Origin: Isoetes taiwanensis
Lineage: Eukaryota > Streptophyta > Lycopodiopsida > Isoetales > Isoetaceae
DNA: 64,000 bases
Direction of reading: 5' to 3'
NCBI GenBank assembly: GCA_021234155.1
Contig: JAJEKV010000218.1
Span: 434,001-498,000, forward strand
This document shows positions 46,101 to 57,436 of the stretch, one piece after another; the stretch's first letter is position 1, and each line of letters opens with the position of its first letter. The notes below the pieces were generated by a model, which saw only the letters and a program-made list of their open reading frames with translations, had not been told where the DNA came from and did not search any database. The translations under genes were made by a program, and so were the position numbers.

Positions 46101-46424
46101 TATTTGAATTATACCCTTCGTTCCTTATAATACATTTCATCTTGCAGTTATTGTTAATTCTTAGAAGGCATGCCCAGTGTGACTCAAATGTGGATCTGAT
46201 TGTTAAGTTGGTTGCATCACTTATTGTACAGGTACTTATTGGAAGCTTGATACACTTATTGTACCTTTGGAATTCTTTATTTGAGTTAAGTGATGGCCGA
46301 ATTGCCAATGCAAAATTAAATTTAAGAACATTGAAGGTGTTATTTGAAATGCCATGGTGAAATAGCAAAAATAGAAAAGCATTATCATAGATGATAATAA
46401 ATAATAACACCTTACAAAATACTT
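43170..46424. other. Gene-poor region, probably Helitron interior
   Basis: Short open frames at 43841-44660 show no domain I recognise. The rest is AT-rich sequence. It leads into the minisatellite and Helitron 3' end at 46425-46916. Confidence 0.45.
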
Positions 46425-46530
46425 TGCATGCATAAGCAACATCTGAAGTCGCATATATTTTACTGCATGCATAAGCAACATCTGAAGTCGTATATTTTTT
46501 ACTGCATGCATAAGCAACATCTGAAGTCTT
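46425..46530. repeat. Minisatellite, three copies of a 39-bp unit
   Basis: TGCATGCATAAGCAACATCT and the following bases start at 46425, 46464 and 46503, exactly 39 bp apart. The array lies about 360 bp before a Helitron 3' terminus. The repeat creates the open frame with LLMHAVK repeats on the minus strand, which is not a gene. Confidence 0.92.
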
Positions 46531-46887
46531 ATTTGATTATGTACAAAGCTTACACAAACTAAAGTGGTACAAAAATACTAATGGACTAAATTATTGCCCA
46601 AAGCTACGTGAGAGCAAACAACCCTTGCTATATGAGAGCAAATAACCTTGACATTTTTAATGCTGGGTCAACTCCAATATTATAATTTTTTGCATTTAAA
46701 AGGACATTTAAAATGCACAAGCTTGAAATCATGTCATATCAGCATAAAGTCACCTAGGCCACAAGGTTACATAGGAAATTGTTTCTCCTTATGCCATTAC
46801 GCTTGGTAAGGGCTTGAAGAGTTTGTCGTGGTCTGTAATGATTCGCTTTTATCATTGTGACCATAACATTTACACATGCCCAACTTA

Positions 46888-46916
46888 TGCCCAGCAATGC
46901 TGGGCACCGTTACTAG
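46888..46916 (+). repeat. Helitron 3' terminus, plus strand
   Basis: The hairpin TGCCCAGC-AAT-GCTGGGCA (46888-46906) is followed by CCGTTACTAG and then T. The form is canonical for plant Helitron 3' ends. The body extends leftwards. Its 5' TC end was not located. Confidence 0.82.
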
Positions 46917-46942
46917 TACTAGTTAGTTGAATTGAAGCGAGC

Positions 46943-49390
46943 TTAAAAAAAATAGTGCATACCAAGTTCTTGGCGCTGCTTGGACAACTCCAACATGGAG
47001 CCTCCAATGGGAACCCCTCCCTCTGGATAACCAATCAAGGTGGATAACATGTGGAACATGCGATCATTCACGTTGCGTTGCAGAATCTGCACCTTCAAAA
47101 TTCGCCATTGCTTTTCTGTCAAGTTTGTGGTGTCGCAATGCGAGTGAGAGAACATCCTAGCACGCTTCTGCCATTTGCCATCCCAATGTCCTCCAAGTAT
47201 CCAGTTGTGGCGCAGATAACTACATGCAATCACTTTTCCGTGAGTTGTATTTTCAGTAACTGTGGTCAACCATACATGGGTTACCTCATAACACTCTCAT
47301 TATCCTTGTAACTCTCCATAAGCTCGTGTAGATGGTCGAGATAGTCCCATTTGCTGGTGCAAGTCATCATGAGAGAAAGGCGAGAGTAGATGTCTTTCTT
47401 TCTTGCTTGACCTGGAACCTGCAAGGGGATAGCGATTAACGACTTCGAGGTGATGCTATATGTACACGTAATGGAGGAATTACCTTCGGTAGCATATACT
47501 TTAGCCACACCCGTTTCGTATGGAACCAACACGCAAGAATCGAACATGCGATCTGCAGACAAGACATTACGCGATATGATATGCATTACATAATAACTCC
47601 CATAAAGGATTCACCTGTGTCTCCCCTAGCCAGCAATGCGGGTTCTCGAGAATGACATCATCTAACGCCGCCGTTTCGTTGATTATCGAGGTCTATCGTA
47701 ATAGCCCTAGGTTTAACGCTGCCCATGCGGGCAAAGATCGCACGCTAGGGGCCACTCCCAATGCCAATCTCTCATGGTGCTCCCGGGGACAATGGTGCAC
47801 ATCATGTAGAAAATGTGCACCGATACCATTGAGATTAGGGACATGCGACATATAGTGGACAACCATACATATTAGTTCTGAACGTGGAATCCATGGTCCA
47901 ACCACCATTTGGACTGTACTTTATAGCTTGTTCCAGCATCCATTTGTCCTGGATGCCAACAATCCAAGGCTGCCTGGTCGGGTCATCATGGTCGGGTGCA
48001 TAGGGTTGGTGGTATATGACCTTTCCTGATCTAACCCAAGCATCCATCCCACTCTCTACGGCATCCCAATCTGGCCCGAGTAATGCTCCTGCAACACAAT
48101 AGGCGTGGTAACCCAAAAAACAAAAAAAACTTATTTCATTCCTTCCATATTGGATAAGTGTACATACCTTTTATACGTAAGTGGTAACCAATGTGCCATA
48201 TGTCCTCATGGGCCACCTTGAAGCGATAAGTGGCTCTCTCCACTGGTGTGGTGGTGCGACACAACTCCTTTCCTCTCTCCAACATATTACTCCACACATC
48301 TTGGAAATCTCTCGTGTCCAACAGCATGTTGGCAGTCACCTCTGCAACAGAGGGATGCAAGGGCCGGGACCACTCGTCATCTTCAGACCACGGGTTGTGT
48401 CCATCATGCCCAACACGAATGTGTATTGTGGCAGAACTATATGTACTCGGATTGCTCGGTATCACTGTGCGAAGATGAAACCCGCATCTTATCTTGAAAC
48501 TCCTTCTTGTCTGTCTTCCCTGACACAGACCACGCCTCCGTGCACTTCCCCCTCGATGACAGATGTAATCAACACATATCATATCATTCATCCAATCCCT
48601 AGTATGGCGTCGAATCAACCTGACCCTGTGATCTATTAATAACTCCTCCACTCGACTTTCCAAGGAGTGATATGGCACTATCTTCTCGTAATTGAATAAC
48701 TCTTGTCTCCTCGTAGGCTTCGTCGGACGGGAACTGCACCCACATACTTCTATGCATTGCCTCACATAATCTTCTGGAATGCCATGAAACTTGGCTCCAA
48801 TCTGCCATACCTTCTTGATGTTATCTAGGGTAGGACATATAGGCAAGTGGCGTAGACCACCTTCGACATGAGCTCTGAAAATGATTTGCTTCCACATCCA
48901 CGATGGTGGGATGTAGAGCCATTTGCCAAAGGGCAAGCGCAAGAGAAGACGAGATTCTGTATGGACTTGCAACTTCTCCTGGAAGCTCGATCACCTCGTT
49001 ATGATTTGTGTATCTCGTGGCTTTTGTGTTTGGCGAACATACCCCGCAGGAAAATTAGGATCTGCTTGAAGGACATCTTGAACAGAGGGATGGACGGAAT
49101 TTTGGACACAATGCACCATCAGATAATATGAAGCTTCGTTAAAAATGTAGCCCTCAGCAGAGGCGATAACAGGAATAGGAGGAAACCGTTGAATGTAACA
49201 TTCCTCTTCCAAGGGATCATACTCCACATTTGGTCTTGCATTGTCTTCATCTTGTAAATCCTCAAAACTTGCAGCATTGTCAATATTTTCAAAAGCAAAA
49301 TCACTTACAGTTTCGTCCGAATCATATAGTGATGAATCGGTAGAAGCATCCTCCTCGCATTCTTCAAATGCGTCAAGCTCCGGATCCATA
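46943..49390 (-). pseudogene. Element D transposase, MULE-like
   Basis: Read on the minus strand, MDPELDAFEECEED starts near 49390 with an acidic region. After an in-frame TGA near 48976, a long frame (48972-48136) carries GGLRHLPICPTLDNIKKVWQ and then IGAKFHGIPEDYVRQCIEVC, plus several Cys. An intron (donor GTATGT near 48167, acceptor near 48089) leads to GALLGPDWDAV and GGWTMDSTFRTNMYGCPLY (about 47860). In that string the Asp of MDSTF is the probable first catalytic residue. A frameshift follows (VPNLNGIGAHFLHDV). C-terminal parts (47586-47281 and 47269-46943) include CSYLRHNWILGGHWDGKWQ and SHCDTTNLTEKQWR. The order resembles MULE-type proteins, without certainty. Element ends were not found. 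Confidence 0.6.
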
Positions 49391-49392
49391 AG

Positions 49393-49490
49393 GAGATGCA
49401 ATGGCGGAGAGCAAAGCGCAAGAAGCGCCCTTAAAATTTTTGAGATGCAATGGCGGAGAGCAAAGCGCAAGAAGAGCCCTTAAATTTTTT
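49393..49490. repeat. Tandem duplication, two 49-bp copies
   Basis: GAGATGCAATGGCGGAGAGC and the following bases occur at 49393 and 49442, just upstream of the element D start codon. Confidence 0.92.
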
Positions 49491-49501
49491 TTGGTGAAAC
49501 G

Positions 49502-49980
49502 TGGAAACCCTTCCTATTTTCCCCCATTTGTGGAAACCCTTCCTATTTTCCCATGGGTTTGGAAAATAGGAAGGGTTTCCATTTGAATTAAAATTTAAAT
49601 TCTTGAGTGTCGTGCATATTTATGAGCGTGCATGAGCGTGCACCATTAATGGCGGCGTCCGTGTTAGGCGGCGTGCGCCTTAAAAAAAAAATAAAAAAAA
49701 TGGAAACCCTTCCCATTTTCCGAGGAAACCCTTCCGATTTTCAAATTAAAAACCCTTCCAATTTTCCATTAAAATCAGGAAGGGTTTCCATGGAAACCCT
49801 TCCTATTTTCCATGGAAACCCTTCCTATTTTTCAAAGTTCCATGGAAACCCTTCCTATTTTCCAAAGATGGAAAATAGGAAGGGTTTCCATGGAAAATAG
49901 GAAGGGACCCTTCCCGATGGAAACCCTTCCTATTTTCCATGGAAAATTGGAAGGGTTTCCATAGAAAATAGGAAGGTTTC
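49502..49980. repeat. Array of about fifteen 20-bp repeats in both orientations, upstream of element D transposase
   Basis: The unit GGAAACCCTTCCTATTTTCC and its complement occur about fifteen times between 49502 and 49980, with variants at the central bases. Opposed copies form hairpins, for example 49532-49580, 49775-49812 and 49843-49890. The unit itself is not a palindrome. It sits directly 5' of the element D transposase. The open frames crossing it are repeat artefacts. Confidence 0.95.
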
Positions 49981-49985
49981 CATGG

Positions 49986-50300
49986 GAGCCCAACCCAAAT
50001 AGGGAGTACTTAGAACCATCGGTTAGAAGAGGTCTGCTTGGCTGACACTCTAACGTTTGAGTCTGCGGCTGCATTAGTGAATTAGAAAAAGAGGGCAAAA
50101 AAAAAAAGGGGCGCACATCTGTCACTACATCTGTAGTCCCAACCTCCTTCCAGCTGTGGCGTGGCATGGTTGCTGGAAAACGATGGTCAGGGAATCTGAT
50201 TTAGGTTGCCTAATCCGTTTGATGTATCTTGCCTAAGTTTTCTGGTTTGTGGATCATGGAATGTAGAGGACACGCTGCCTTGGGGTTTCTCCTCTACAAG
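49986..50300. other. Spacer between element D array and PPR remnant
   Basis: Nothing recognisable. It may contain the unlocated right end of element D. Confidence 0.4.
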
Positions 50301-51760
50301 CAAGCCATGGTGGGTAATATAAGCCTTCAAGCTCATGGTACAATGCTGATCTCAGGTATTAAGTGTGACAACTGTACATAGCTTGCAATTTTGGAAGCAT
50401 GCACCATCACAACATCAGGTCTTAGATGTGCATCAGCCTTAGATATAAATATCCATGAACCAATGATTAAAATGATCTGGACTTGAACAATGTTATGAGA
50501 AATGCAATAATTGACATAGTGAAAGCTTGGAAGAGGCATGTATTTTATTCAATGGCTTACCTTACAAGGATCTGATTTCATGAAATATGATCATTTCTGG
50601 CTGTGTCCAACATGATGAAAGAATGCTTGCATTAAAATTTTTCGCTGAGAAGCATTGTGCAGGAAAGATTCCTTAAATAGAGTCACTTCTCAGGCAGTTT
50701 GAAAGTGTATTACAATTAAACCTCTAATGCTAGGCAAGAGTATCCATGATAAGATAATTAAAAATGAGCTTCAGTTGGATATTCAACGAGCTTCAGTTGG
50801 AACTTTGCTTTGAGACTCAGCTTATTGATATGTATACTGAGTGTGAGAGCCTGAAGAAGGCATCTATGTATATTAAGTGTGGGCTCTGATGCTAACAAGC
50901 TATGTCCAGCATGGTGAAATGCAACTTGCCTTAGAATTTTTTGGGAATATGCAGCATGAGAACACAAGACCAAATAAGGTTTCATTTTCTAGTTTACTAA
51001 AAGTTGCAACATACATGACTTATTCCTGGGTAGATGCATACACGAACAGGCCATTCAAAGTGGATGCAAACATGATATTAGTTTCTTGGCTAGCATGCTT
51101 GCCAACATGTTGCAAAATGTGGGAACTTGTAGGAGGTCTGCAAAGATTTCAATAGTCTATAAAGCATAGACGTGGTCTTACCACAATGATCACTGGCTAT
51201 GCTCACTTTGGTGAAGGTACTTTTGCCCTAAATTGCTTAAAGATATGCAGCATGAGGGTAGCATGTTCAAGACATGTGTCAGCACTGGGCTATCAAAGAG
51301 GGAAGGTGAATCCATTAAGTCATAAAAGATGGGCTTCAGCCTCATATTGTTTTGCAGAATCCGTTGATTGATTTGTATAGTACATGTGGGAAATTGGAAG
51401 AGGCATGCAGAGTCTTTGAAGAATTTATCATGTGTCCATCATGATGAAGGAATGCTTGCATTAAAAGTTTTCGCTAAGATGCAACGTGCAGGAAAGATTC
51501 CTTAATAGAATCACTTTTCAGGCATCCTGAAAGTATGTATTAATGCTTAATGCTAGGCAAGAGTATCCATGTTGAGATTATAATAAATGGGCTAGTTGGA
51601 TTAAAAACAAGATTCAGTGGATAAAAAACAAGCCACGGTTGGATACTTTGCTTGAGACTCAGCTTATTGATATGTATACTAAGCGTGAGAGCTTGAGGAC
51701 GACATCTCTGTATACTAAGTATGGGCTCTGATGCTGCTTTTCCGATTCAGGTATTTCCAC
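50300..51760 (+). pseudogene. Decayed PPR protein gene
   Basis: Broken frames carry pentatricopeptide signatures of the plant PLS type: DLIS-NMIISGCVQHDERMLA (about 50570), ETQLIDMYTECESLKKA (about 50815), LMLTSYVQHGEMQLALEFFG with RPNKVSFSSLLKV (about 50885-51010), and TMITGYAHFGEGTFALNCL (about 51180-51240). Segments of about 300 bp at 50590-50890 and 51440-51735 are similar, reflecting repeat units or duplication. Plant PPR proteins act in organelle RNA editing and processing. Stops in every frame show this copy is dead. Confidence 0.75.
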
Positions 51761-52289
51761 ATCCACAATGGTAAATCCAGAATAGCACTTTTAAACCCAA
51801 AAAATGAGGTAGCACGTCTCCTTTAATTTTACCGAACGTTCCATCTTTTTTACGCGTCTTTCTGTCTTTTTTACGCGTCTTTCCGTCTTTTTTAGACTTT
51901 TATTAAGGTTGACCACTGCTTACTTGATACGTGGCAGTTGGATAGCCGTCCTTTACGTTGAGGCAAAACCTCTCTGGACTTGATTTCGAAGGGAAACCCT
52001 GCCGACCCGCTCCTCCAGAATCAAGCCCGGAGAGGCTTTCTCTTATCCTTAAAAAAAAAGTGATAGCAGCAACAAAAAAGAGCCAAAAAGGACGGAATTT
52101 TGAATCGATTTATCTTGGTCATTGGATTTGGTGAGCCATTAAGGAACCCGAATCAAAGTGGGACCCTCCCTTAACAAGTTTGACTTAAACTGGTATTTGA
52201 TTTAGTTCGATGGCTGGGCAAGGAGGGGCGAATATTCCAATAAGATTGTAAGTATTCCATTATTATTAAGAAGTATAGACTCATTGCAT
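51761..52289. other. Noncoding spacer with small repeats
   Basis: CGTCTTTCTGTCTTTTTTACG words repeat near 51855-51900. AAACCTCTCTGGACTTGATTT (about 51966) is roughly inverted at about 52018 (AATCAAGCCCGGAGAGGCTTT), a possible small fold-back. No gene is seen. Confidence 0.45.
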
Positions 52290-52745
52290 CCATTCCTGCG
52301 TCCATTCACACAGATGTTCACCGTCTTTGCATTGAGACGGGTAGATAGATCCGAGAAGCACGAGAGGAGAGGCTATACGAGTGTTGCCAGCTGGGAGTTA
52401 TTGATGACGAATGCCACACTCTTCAACGCTGTCCAGCGTTAAAACCTATTAGGGTGCGTTATGATGGGTTGGTTCTGCCTGACTAGCCACTTCATGTGAT
52501 AATACACACAGCTTCAGTGGGGATACTAGGATCATATCTCCAGGAAGTGATGGATATGCACACCGTATTGGTCCTCCAATACTTCATTGATATGTATCAT
52601 TGTACAGTTTGTCAGCAGACTTATGACTGCTAAGGTTTCTCGCTCGAAAGCCCTTCGGAACGAGGTTTTTTAATCCTAGGCAATAATACATCTATTGCAC
52701 TCTCTCTTTGTTTGGGTCCTGTAGGCCTATCTATGGACGATAAAA
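52290..52745 (+). repeat. 5'-truncated LINE copy, 3' end
   Basis: The remnant has a LINE C-terminal piece with a Cys/His pattern (LGVIDDECHTLQRCPALKP, about 52410-52460). After it comes the shared 3' block (CTCGAAAGCCCTTCGGAACG, GGGTCCTGTAGGCC, GGACGATAAAA). It belongs to the same family as the LINE at 23.3-37.6 kb. Confidence 0.8.
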
Positions 52746-55370
52746 ACAATTTCAAATCTTTTCGTATTCATATTGACTGATTTGAGAAGACTATATCGTT
52801 ATTTAGAGAAGTATCTCGGCAATGATATGGTGGAACATTATCTGTATCATTCTCTTATCATTATGATTCTTGTGGGAATAAGCCTTGCTTATCTTACTTG
52901 CCACTATATTTTCATGTCAAGGGAGCCAACATGACAGGGTCATTACATGCAAAGACAAAATAAATATTAAAGACAAAATAAATATTTTCAATTCAGGCTT
53001 GAAGTACAACCTTCAACCAAGGTTCTCCACCTGAAATTTTAAGTTCTCCTCCATTTATTGATATCATTATGGAAAAGACCATTCATCCACCATAGTGAAA
53101 TTAAATGAGAGGGGTTCTAAATGACTAATTAGCCGACTAGGTTTGTCAGAAATATAAACATCAACAAATAAAGAGCTTCCAATAAAAGCACTTCAGTTAC
53201 AAAGGATGGCGCTAGAGACTTTGATAAGAACTCATTGGGGGAAGTTGTGACAGTTTGTAACGATGGAAATTGCTCTACAAAGAAATATCTTTGGGTTGTC
53301 TATGGTGGGAGTGGGTATATGCTAGCATATACCCACTCCCACCATGTAACCTCTCAATTAATTATGTCTTGCTTAAGATATTTTTCGATGTTCTAACCAG
53401 TATTTTGGGCATTTCAACCGAAGGATCAAATATTAAAGGAACAACCCTCCGTGCATTATCATCCTGGTTGAAATGCTTTATTGATAAATTTTGGAAGTGA
53501 TATGTATTGTAACTGAAGCGCTTAAGAAACCCCGACTAGATTAGAATGTATTTAGTGTACATGCAACAATAATGTTGTGTAGTCGTGATCCTGGTATAAA
53601 CAAACATTGAATTTGTGGAGGTTTAAGGGGTCTATATAGGTGGAAAATCACATCTATGAAGATGACTTTAGGTAATTGTATAAGAGTAGAGCTACTCAGA
53701 ATGATGCCTATCTATATATCCTAGATACTTTGATGCAAATTTCAGAAGGTAAAAGTTATATATTTCTGTTGCATGGGTTTCATAAAGTTGTTTTTGGCAT
53801 CCAACTAAGGTAATTTAGTCATATTTAGATTTGGTTTGATATCTAAATCAGGGGTTTCTGGTTCATAAATCTAAGGGTTTCTTGCCATACGCAGTGTTTC
53901 ATGTAACTTTTGTTTTGGACATCATATCTATTTCTTAAATTTGGCTTTTCCGATATGCCGAAAACTTTTTAGATTTTGTTTTCAGGTTAGTTTTTAAAGG
54001 TCTAGAAGATTTTAGTTGTCGATCAAAAATTGGGTTTGTAGCTTTTTCTATGATTTCCAAATTCTAGATTTTGGGGTTGCCTTATCTATTCCGAGCCTTT
54101 AGCAGATGCCTTTATCCCTTCTTGCAGCTGTCGACGCATGCATATTGGCCAATTGGATTGGCATGCATCTTCTCTACTTCAGCATTTTCTTGCATTCCAA
54201 AATAGATTAGAGATTCGATTTGCTCTCTTCTTAGCTGTGGAGCATAAGTTTTGGCATCCAAAAATTGTCTTTCGCCCTAACTCTAACCTTATAGTATGAT
54301 TTCAGAAGAGGAGTTTTGCCTGCCTTTCCTTTTTTCTTGTTTTGGAGCATGGCTTCTTTGTTCGCAGGAGCAATGGTTTTTGTTCAATCGGTAGAGAAGA
54401 TAAGATTTAGAGCTTCATCTGGGTTGATGTTGGAGCAAAGATTTATGGCCGCTCTTATTGCTACCGAGGTCATTGTTGCATACTTGCTTTGGTGAGCTTA
54501 GATTGGTTGATTGACGATTATTTGAATGCTCTTTTAGCAGGGTTGCCTAACCCCAGGTGCACAATTTCGTGCAATTCTAGCATATACATGTGTACGCCAT
54601 GTGTATACTATGTGTACGCCACATGCAAAATTCTCTTCTTTCAGCATCGCCTCTGGCCTTCAGTGCAAGTAATTGCTTCTGCCATTTTTCCTCTTGCTCT
54701 TCAATTTCGGCAAAGTATCCTTGATAAGCCATTTTTTGGAGCTTTCTCAACACGAATCTGCATTCTAACTTGGACTTTTAAAAGATCTTGGGAGTGCAAG
54801 GACTGGAACTATTGCATGAAATATGGCTTTCATATGTGGTTGTGAGGCTTGCAGGGAAAACTACACAGATAAGCAAACTAACACCTAGTTCATAAATTTC
54901 TTGATTTCGTTTTGGCATCGATTTTAGCCGAACATTTATCTTGACAAAGAATTACTTCAATGGGTATTGAGTTTCGAAAGCTAGCATAATACGTGCCTGA
55001 TTTTGTCAAATTTAGAGCTCAATGTCTTCTTCATGCACTCTCTGGTTGAGCCTTAGGGCAATAACACATCCATAAGTAAAGAAGCAATATTACCCAATAT
55101 TACTTATAGCTATCACCATCTAAATCGACTCCAACTATAACAAGCTCCAAATAAAAGCTTGATTCAAGTAAGGAAGCAATACCACCTCAATGCTACTTCT
55201 AAACCTCAAAGTTTAAGAGAACGTGAAGAGAGAGAACCATGTGCAAGAACCACTATAAATTAGCTAATAGTATACTTTTTGGGGTATCTAATCAATAGCA
55301 AATCTGATCAATATGACCTAATAAGGAAGCTCATCATAAGACCTTTCCAACACTTCAAATTTCACCAAAA
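52746..55370. other. Gene-poor region
   Basis: No gene is recognised. A short frame at 54349-54495 (MASLFAGAMVFVQSVEKIRF... to YLLW) ends at a good splice-donor string (TTTG|GTGAGC) and could be an exon of an unknown gene. A frame at 53270-53500 runs through a palindrome. Otherwise AT-rich sequence. Confidence 0.4.
53302..53345. repeat. Perfect 44-bp palindrome
   Basis: ATGGTGGGAGTGGGTATATG with the next two bases CT is followed directly by its exact complement, with no spacer (centre TGCT|AGCA). Both 22-base arms match at every position. It can form a cruciform, or it may be the remnant of a fold-back insertion or a palindromic duplication. No neighbouring repeat explains it. Confidence 0.97.
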
Positions 55371-55400
55371 CTAGTATTGGGTGCCGGGCCTTGCCAGGCA
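55371..55400 (-). repeat. Helitron 3' terminus, minus strand
   Basis: On the minus strand the hairpin TGCCTGGC-AAG-GCCCGGCA (55400-55382) is followed by CCCAATACTAG and T. The body would lie at higher coordinates (55400 onward). No coding part of it is recognised before the LINE remnant at 55745. Confidence 0.78.
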
Positions 55401-55744
55401 TAAATACGATTATAGTGTAGGTAGCCATATTGTAAACACATTATTAAAATTTGGAGGAATAAAAATAAGAGAAGGGAGATGATTTTAGCTTATATCATAT
55501 GAAAATTAGTGTACTCCATGCTTGACAAATGTTTATAAGAGCATGAGGGGAATGAGTGCAACTTTGAATTTGTGCTAATGAAGCTTCATCTTGAGAATGT
55601 GGTCGCAAAAAATCAATATTCATCGTCCAAATACATTTTATAAGAGTAATGATTCTACTCAGGGGCCCTACATTAGGATATTTAAGGACTCAATATTAAG
55701 AATTAGCATTGATATCCATATATTTCAACTTTTTACAATCCATC

Positions 55745-57130
55745 CTTCGAGACCAGTATCAGGGTCCGCCAGGGATGCCCTCTCTCTCTCACACACTGTT
55801 TGGCATGTACATTGATTAGTTGGAGAGATGTGGAGCTCAACTTCTACACCAGATAACCAGGCAGCTGATCTATGCTGATGATGTGCTCCTGGCTCACACT
55901 CAGGCGGACATCAATGCCATCTCGATGCCCTGGACATATTTTGCCAGGCGACTGACATGTACGTCAACTTAGCTAAGACCAAGGTGGTCCTCATATCGTC
56001 TGCACGCCCGGGGGGTTCACCTAGATTATGGGGTATGAAACATGTGAGTGCACCAAATGGGTTTTTTTATTGCCTCTCTGGTACCGTATACATAAGAATA
56101 ATATAAGGTTTTTATAGTTTGAATGCCATACAGATACCAGAGGGGGTATGGTGGTGCAAATATTTGATTCGTATTCATACTGTAAGGGTCCATCATTTTT
56201 GGTGGGCTTCTACTGTTAGGGATTCTGTGATAATATGATATGACTATGATAATATATAATATATATAAAATAATAGAGACATCGTATATGTATAGAAGGG
56301 ATTGTCAAGTAAAAGTGTTTTGGGCAAGTAATTATACGATATGGGCTATATTCTTTTACAAATAATGTAGTCGTATACAAAGGGTTTTTCATATGGAACT
56401 GTCGTATACAATGGGTTTTTTGGCAACCTAAGGAACGCACATGGCATATATACCTATAATAGAGGTGAATCCCCCGGGTCTGCACGCCAACCAAGAGCCC
56501 CAATCCTCACTTATCATGGTCAAACTATCAAAGTGGTATCCACTTACAAATATTTGGGGGTGGAACTGGAACAATTCCATCCGGTTACGAGCCGCAGCAG
56601 GTTAGAAGGCATTCTATGAAAATGCAGAACAATAGCCACAATGCGTAGCTATATGATTGGACCCACTAGTCATACCTTTTTGAGGTACTAGTGGAACATG
56701 TGCTTTTATATGGGGTCGAGGTCTGGGGCCCGATTGTTTTCCCTCGCCAATTGGAATGACTTGGAACAGGTGCAGAAAGCTTTCTTGGCACGGGCCCTGG
56801 GGGTAAAGTCCACAGTTCCATACCAGATACTGTTGCAGGAGATAGGCTTCTTGCCTCTCTAGAGGGAAGCCCTTGATAGACACATTATCTACTTCCAGAA
56901 GGTGGTCAGTATGGGTGATACTCGCCTCTCTAATCTCGCTTACACTGTGGCAATGGGGCCTCAGCGCCTAAAGACCCGCTAGCAGGAAAAGAGAGTTCAG
57001 TGGCTGGACAGATGGAATGTGTAGGAGCACAGGTGCATCCAAGTGCAAATGGAGGCAGACTGCCACAACCTCAGACAATACCTTGATACAGCTTTATCAT
57101 CAAGCTATTTTGTAGGATGAGTTAGCAAGT
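55745..57130 (+). pseudogene. LINE ORF2 remnant, interrupted by a MITE
   Basis: The RT pieces are VRQGCPLSLTLFGMYID (about 55765) and LIYADDVLLAHTQADINA (about 55868), with an intact YADD box. After the MITE (56007-56478) the sequence resumes with YKYLGVELEQF (about 56548), NWNDLEQVQKAFLARALGVK (about 56750) and DRHIIYFQKVVSMGDTRL (about 56876). It is the same family as the LINE at 23.3-37.6 kb. Frameshifts, stops and loss of both ends make it inactive. Confidence 0.85.
56007..56478. mobile_element. 472-bp MITE with 8-bp target duplication
   Basis: The termini CCCGGGGGGTTCACC and (complement) CCCGGGGGATTCACC match at 14 of 15 bases, and similarity continues through ATTAT. TCTGCACG is directly repeated at 55999-56006 and 56479-56486. 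The interior is AT-rich and noncoding. An 8-bp duplication suggests hAT-like or another 8-bp-duplicating transposase; the ends do not show the usual hAT CAGGG. Confidence 0.92.
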
Positions 57131-57307
57131 TTGCAAGAGCGAACCCACTAGTATGCTTGAATGGGATTTGTGCATAACGGCAAAAAACATTTGCCATGAA
57201 AGCTAGAAAAAGAGGATCATACTAACTTGTAGGGATGACATGAAGAGATAAGAGCAGACGTCTCAGCTATGGTAGTTATCTTATTTCCTCTTCTTAAAGA
57301 TAAAGTA

Positions 57308-57436
57308 TAATAGAATAGAATAGAATAGAATAGAATAGAATAGAATAGAATAGAATAGAATAGAATAGAATAGAATAGAATAGAATAGAATAGAATAGAA
57401 TAGAATAGAATAGAATAGAATAGAATAGAATAGAAT
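57308..57436. repeat. (TAGAA)n microsatellite, tail of the minus-strand LINE
   Basis: About 25 copies of TAGAA on the plus strand equal a (TTCTA)n tail following the 3' end of the LINE that reads leftward from about 63 kb. The LFYSI repeats in a minus-strand frame here are an artefact of this tract. Confidence 0.97.

Noticed and set aside
46236-46520. Minus-strand frame with LLMHAVK repeats
   Set aside because: It arises from the 39-bp minisatellite.
48181-48639. Plus-strand frame of 152 codons
   Set aside because: It is antisense to the element D transposase exon at 48972-48136.
49502-49900. Frames through the 20-bp repeat array
   Set aside because: The composition comes from repeat units (METLPIF and NPSYF strings), not from a protein family.
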